Origin: Pseudomonas viridiflava
Lineage (GTDB): Bacteria; Pseudomonadota; Gammaproteobacteria; Pseudomonadales; Pseudomonadaceae
Direction of reading: 5' to 3'
Length of the DNA: 64,000 bases
NCBI RefSeq assembly: GCF_900590885.1
Contig: NZ_UUON01000050.1
Span: 620,001 to 684,000 of the forward strand
This document shows positions 61,615 through 64,000 of this stretch, piece by piece. A program made the translations under genes and the position numbers. Within the stretch, counting starts at the first letter, position 1. Every line of letters begins with the position of its first letter. Under the pieces are notes generated by a model. The model ran no database searches, was not told the DNA's origin, and saw nothing but the letters and a program-made list of their open reading frames with translations.

Positions 61615-63999
61615 TTACCACTGGTAGGTGGCGCTGGCGACGACGCTGCGTTGGTCGCCGAAGTAGCAGTAGGAGCCGTCACAGGTGGAAATGTAGTCCT
61701 TGTTGAACAGGTTGGTGGCGTTCAGTTTTACCGACGCACCCTTCAGGCTGTTATCCAGGCGGCCGAGGTCGTAATGCACCGCGCCGTCGAAGATGGTGTA
61801 GGCATTGGCTTTGCCGGTCCAGGTATTGCCTTGATCGCCATAGGTGTTGCCGGTGTAGCGCGCGCCGAAACCAATGCCGAAGCCATCAAGCACGCCGGTG
61901 TGCCAGGTGTAGTCGGTCCACAGCGAGGCTTGCTGGTTGGGGATCAGTTGCAGGCGGTTGCCTTTGTAGATGCCAGTTTGCACCTCGGACTTGGATAGGG
62001 TGTAGGCGGCGATCACCTTGAGGTTTTCGGTCACGTCAGACACCGCTTCCAGCTCCAGGCCCTTGACCTTCACTTCGCCTGCCTGATCGGTGATCGACTG
62101 GTTGCCCGAGCCGATTCGGGTTACCAGCACGTTTTTCTGGGTCAGGTCGTAGACCGCCGCGCTCAGCAGGGTATTAGAACCGGGCGGCTGATACTTGATC
62201 CCCAGTTCCCATTGCTTGCCTTCGGTGGGCTTGTACGACTTGACCGGGTCAACGCTGGCGTTGCTCGCTGGTTGGAAGGATTCGGCGTAGGACAGGTACG
62301 GCACAAAGCCCGAATCGAACACATAGCTCAGCGCCGCGTTGCCGCTGAAGTTCTTGCTGCGATCAGTGTTGGTCGCGTCCAGCTTGTTGAAGTAGGTGGT
62401 GCCCTGGTGCACCCAGTCTTCGCGCCCGCCGAGGGTCAGGCGCCAGTTGTCGAGGGCCATCTGGTCCTGCACGTAGAGGCCGGTTTGGACGGTTTTCTGG
62501 TTGTAGTCGTAATACGGTGTTACGCCCACCGGGCGCAGGGTGGGCGTGGTGTTGACCGGGTCGAAAATATTGATGTTCGACGCGGTGCCGTAGATCGTCC
62601 GGAAGGAAGTGTCGGTGCGCTGGTGATCCAGGCCGAGCAACACGGTGTGGGTGATGTCGCCGCTGGCGAAGTCAGCCTGGAAGTTGTTGTCCACCGCGAA
62701 CTGACCGATGTTCTCGTCAACATTGGTAGACGAGCGGCTGATATCGCCCGCTGCGTTAGCCGGGGAATAGATATAGGAGCCCACGGTCAATTGCTGGAAC
62801 GACAGCTCGGATTTGGTATAGCGCAGGTTCTGGTGGAACTGCCAGGTGTCGTTGAAGCGGTGTTCAAACGCGTAACCCAAGGCGTAGTAAGTCCGGTCGT
62901 AGAACTCGTAGTCCGGGTCGCCGAGGTTCTTGTGGTGGGAAACGTCGCCCTGCGGGAGCTTGATCTTGGTGCCCTGGATCGGCATGAACTGGCTGGTGGC
63001 CCCTGTATCGTCGCGGGTGAACTGCGACAGGAAAGTCAGCTTGGTATCCGGGTCGATATTCCAGGTCAGAGTCGGCGCAATGTTGTAGCGTTTGTTATCG
63101 ATATGGTCGACCTGAGTTCCGGCATCACGCACCACGCCGCTGAGGCCATAGAGGAACTGGCCTTCATCGTCGATCTTGCCAGTGCTGGCGAAGTTGATCT
63201 GGCGGTAGTTGTCGCTGCCGTATTGCACCTGGATGGCGCTGCTTTGTTCGGCGCTGGGACGGCGGCTGACCATGTCCAGCAGGCCGCCCGGTGGGGTCTG
63301 GCCATACACCGACGAGGCCGGGCCGCGCAGCAGGGCGAGACGGTCGAGGTTCCAGGTCTCGGCTTTGGGGTTGGCGTAAACGCCGCGTGGCAGTGGCAGG
63401 CCGTCGAGGAACTGTGTGGGTTCGAAGCCGCGCACGCGCATCCAGTCATAGCGGGTGTCGCTGCCGTAGCTGGCGGACACGATGCCCGGCATGTATTTAA
63501 CCGCGTCATCCAGGTTCTGCACGTTGCGGTCTTGCATCTGCTCGCGGGTGGCGACGGAGATCGAACGCGGGGCTTCCACCAGCGCGGTGTCGGTCTTGGT
63601 GCCGGCGGCGGTTCGCGACGCGAGGTAGCCTTGCACAGGGCCCCACGCACTTTCATAGCTGCCTTGGCCGGTGATGTTGGTCACCGGCAGCGCCATCACG
63701 CCTTCCGGAACCGCCACCAGGGAATAAGTTCCCGCACTGCTCTGCTCCAGCTGCAACCCGGTACCCCGCAACGCCTCACGCAGCGCGCCCGGCGCGTCGA
63801 ACTGGCCCTGCACCGGGGCCGAGGTCTTGCCCGATGCCAGCGCGGGGTTGAGGGTCAGCGCGAGGCCGGCCTGGCTGGCGATCTGGTTCAGGGTGCTCGC
63901 CAGCGGCGCGGCCGGCAGGTTGTAGGCGCGCACGCTGGAGGCCTGTTCGGCGGCGATCAGCGAGGTGCTGGCCAGCGGGGCACTGAGGGCAATGGCCAT
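61615..63999 (-). CDS. TonB-dependent siderophore receptor with N-terminal signalling domain (5' end at window edge)
   Basis: At least 794 residues of an outer-membrane ferric-siderophore receptor. An STN/secretin-like N-terminal domain (PAAPLASTLNQIASQAGLALTLNPALASGKTSAPVQGQFDAPGALREALRGTGLQLEQ) suggests transport-linked signalling, though no FecI/FecR pair is in the window. Plug domain: RSISVATREQMQDRNVQNLDDAVKYMPGI and FLDGLPLPRGVYANP. The beta barrel ends in YQW with a C-terminal aromatic. The visible ATG at 63999 falls inside what looks like a signal peptide, so the true start is probably just outside. FhuE/FpvA-like; the ligand cannot be read from sequence. Confidence 0.9.
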   Translation of the reverse strand: MAIALSAPLASTSLIAAEQASSVRAYNLPAAPLASTLNQIASQAGLALTLNPALASGKTSAPVQGQFDAPGALREALRGTGLQLEQSSAGTYSLVAVPEGVMALPVTNITGQGSYESAWGPVQGYLASRTAAGTKTDTALVEAPRSISVATREQMQDRNVQNLDDAVKYMPGIVSASYGSDTRYDWMRVRGFEPTQFLDGLPLPRGVYANPKAETWNLDRLALLRGPASSVYGQTPPGGLLDMVSRRPSAEQSSAIQVQYGSDNYRQINFASTGKIDDEGQFLYGLSGVVRDAGTQVDHIDNKRYNIAPTLTWNIDPDTKLTFLSQFTRDDTGATSQFMPIQGTKIKLPQGDVSHHKNLGDPDYEFYDRTYYALGYAFEHRFNDTWQFHQNLRYTKSELSFQQLTVGSYIYSPANAAGDISRSSTNVDENIGQFAVDNNFQADFASGDITHTVLLGLDHQRTDTSFRTIYGTASNINIFDPVNTTPTLRPVGVTPYYDYNQKTVQTGLYVQDQMALDNWRLTLGGREDWVHQGTTYFNKLDATNTDRSKNFSGNAALSYVFDSGFVPYLSYAESFQPASNASVDPVKSYKPTEGKQWELGIKYQPPGSNTLLSAAVYDLTQKNVLVTRIGSGNQSITDQAGEVKVKGLELEAVSDVTENLKVIAAYTLSKSEVQTGIYKGNRLQLIPNQQASLWTDYTWHTGVLDGFGIGFGARYTGNTYGDQGNTWTGKANAYTIFDGAVHYDLGRLDNSLKGASVKLNATNLFNKDYISTCDGSYCYFGDQRSVVASATYQW

Positions 64000-64000
64000 G

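Overview
The window looks like a chromosomal segment of a fluorescent Pseudomonas (P. fluorescens group). It is GC-rich, gene-dense and syntenic in content with the choline/carnitine catabolic region of P. aeruginosa. It is peppered with the GTGGGAGGGGGCTTGCCCCC type of REP/REPIN repeat typical of this group. These statements rest on protein and repeat recognition by eye; no database search was run.

Layout. 1-6183 holds housekeeping and accessory genes on the minus strand: dbpA (3' part cut by the window edge), an MdtD-like drug exporter, an RhlA-like acyltransferase and a non-canonical TldD/TldE pair. 6389-48759 is a large quaternary-ammonium catabolic supercluster: betIBA with divergent betT; cbcXWV (choline ABC importer); sdaB; gbdR; the carnitine block cdhB-cdhA-cdhC-caiX with divergent cdhR; a dipeptidase-like gene, a DUF5943-type gene, dgcA, dgcB, etfA and etfB; divergent gbcA/gbcB; ltaE; traX-like; and glyA-soxB-soxD-soxA-soxG-purU-fdhA.

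Together these encode: choline to betaine aldehyde (BetA) to glycine betaine (BetB); carnitine to 3-dehydrocarnitine (CdhA) to betainyl-CoA (CdhC) to glycine betaine (CdhB); glycine betaine to dimethylglycine (GbcAB) to sarcosine (DgcAB with an ETF) to glycine (SoxBDAG); glycine to serine (GlyA) to pyruvate (SdaB). The released one-carbon units go through FdhA and PurU. GbdR, CdhR and BetI are the local regulators. Intruders in this block are a solitary AAA-type ATPase gene with a strikingly AT-rich palindromic promoter (24404-25642), a DUF3010 gene and an LprI-type gene.

48921-50630 is an AT-rich three-gene minus-strand operon that does not match its surroundings. It encodes a short secreted-type peptide ending in Asn-Asn, a ThiF/MccB-like adenylating enzyme and a HIT-family hydrolase, with a hairpin between the peptide gene and the enzyme gene. 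This is the layout of a microcin C-type peptide-nucleotide system in minimal and unusual form, and is the best candidate here for an undescribed system. The 34.6-35.03 kb intergenic region, between the convergent etfB and gbcA, carries three perfect DnaA boxes plus near matches beside an AT-rich stretch. Three more perfect boxes lie in the adjacent etfA and etfB genes, so this is a candidate DnaA-titration or origin-like locus.

51144-64000 holds a short DUF3077/DUF6124-like gene behind a structured leader, an ECF sigma/anti-sigma locus with a truncated anti-sigma paralogue, a DUF2780 protein, a PlsC-type acyltransferase, a periplasmic retropepsin-like protein, creBCD, a glutathione S-transferase, and an iron-uptake operon (TonB-dependent receptor cut by the window edge, PepSY protein, small membrane protein). 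No rRNA, tRNA, CRISPR array or intact insertion sequence was seen.
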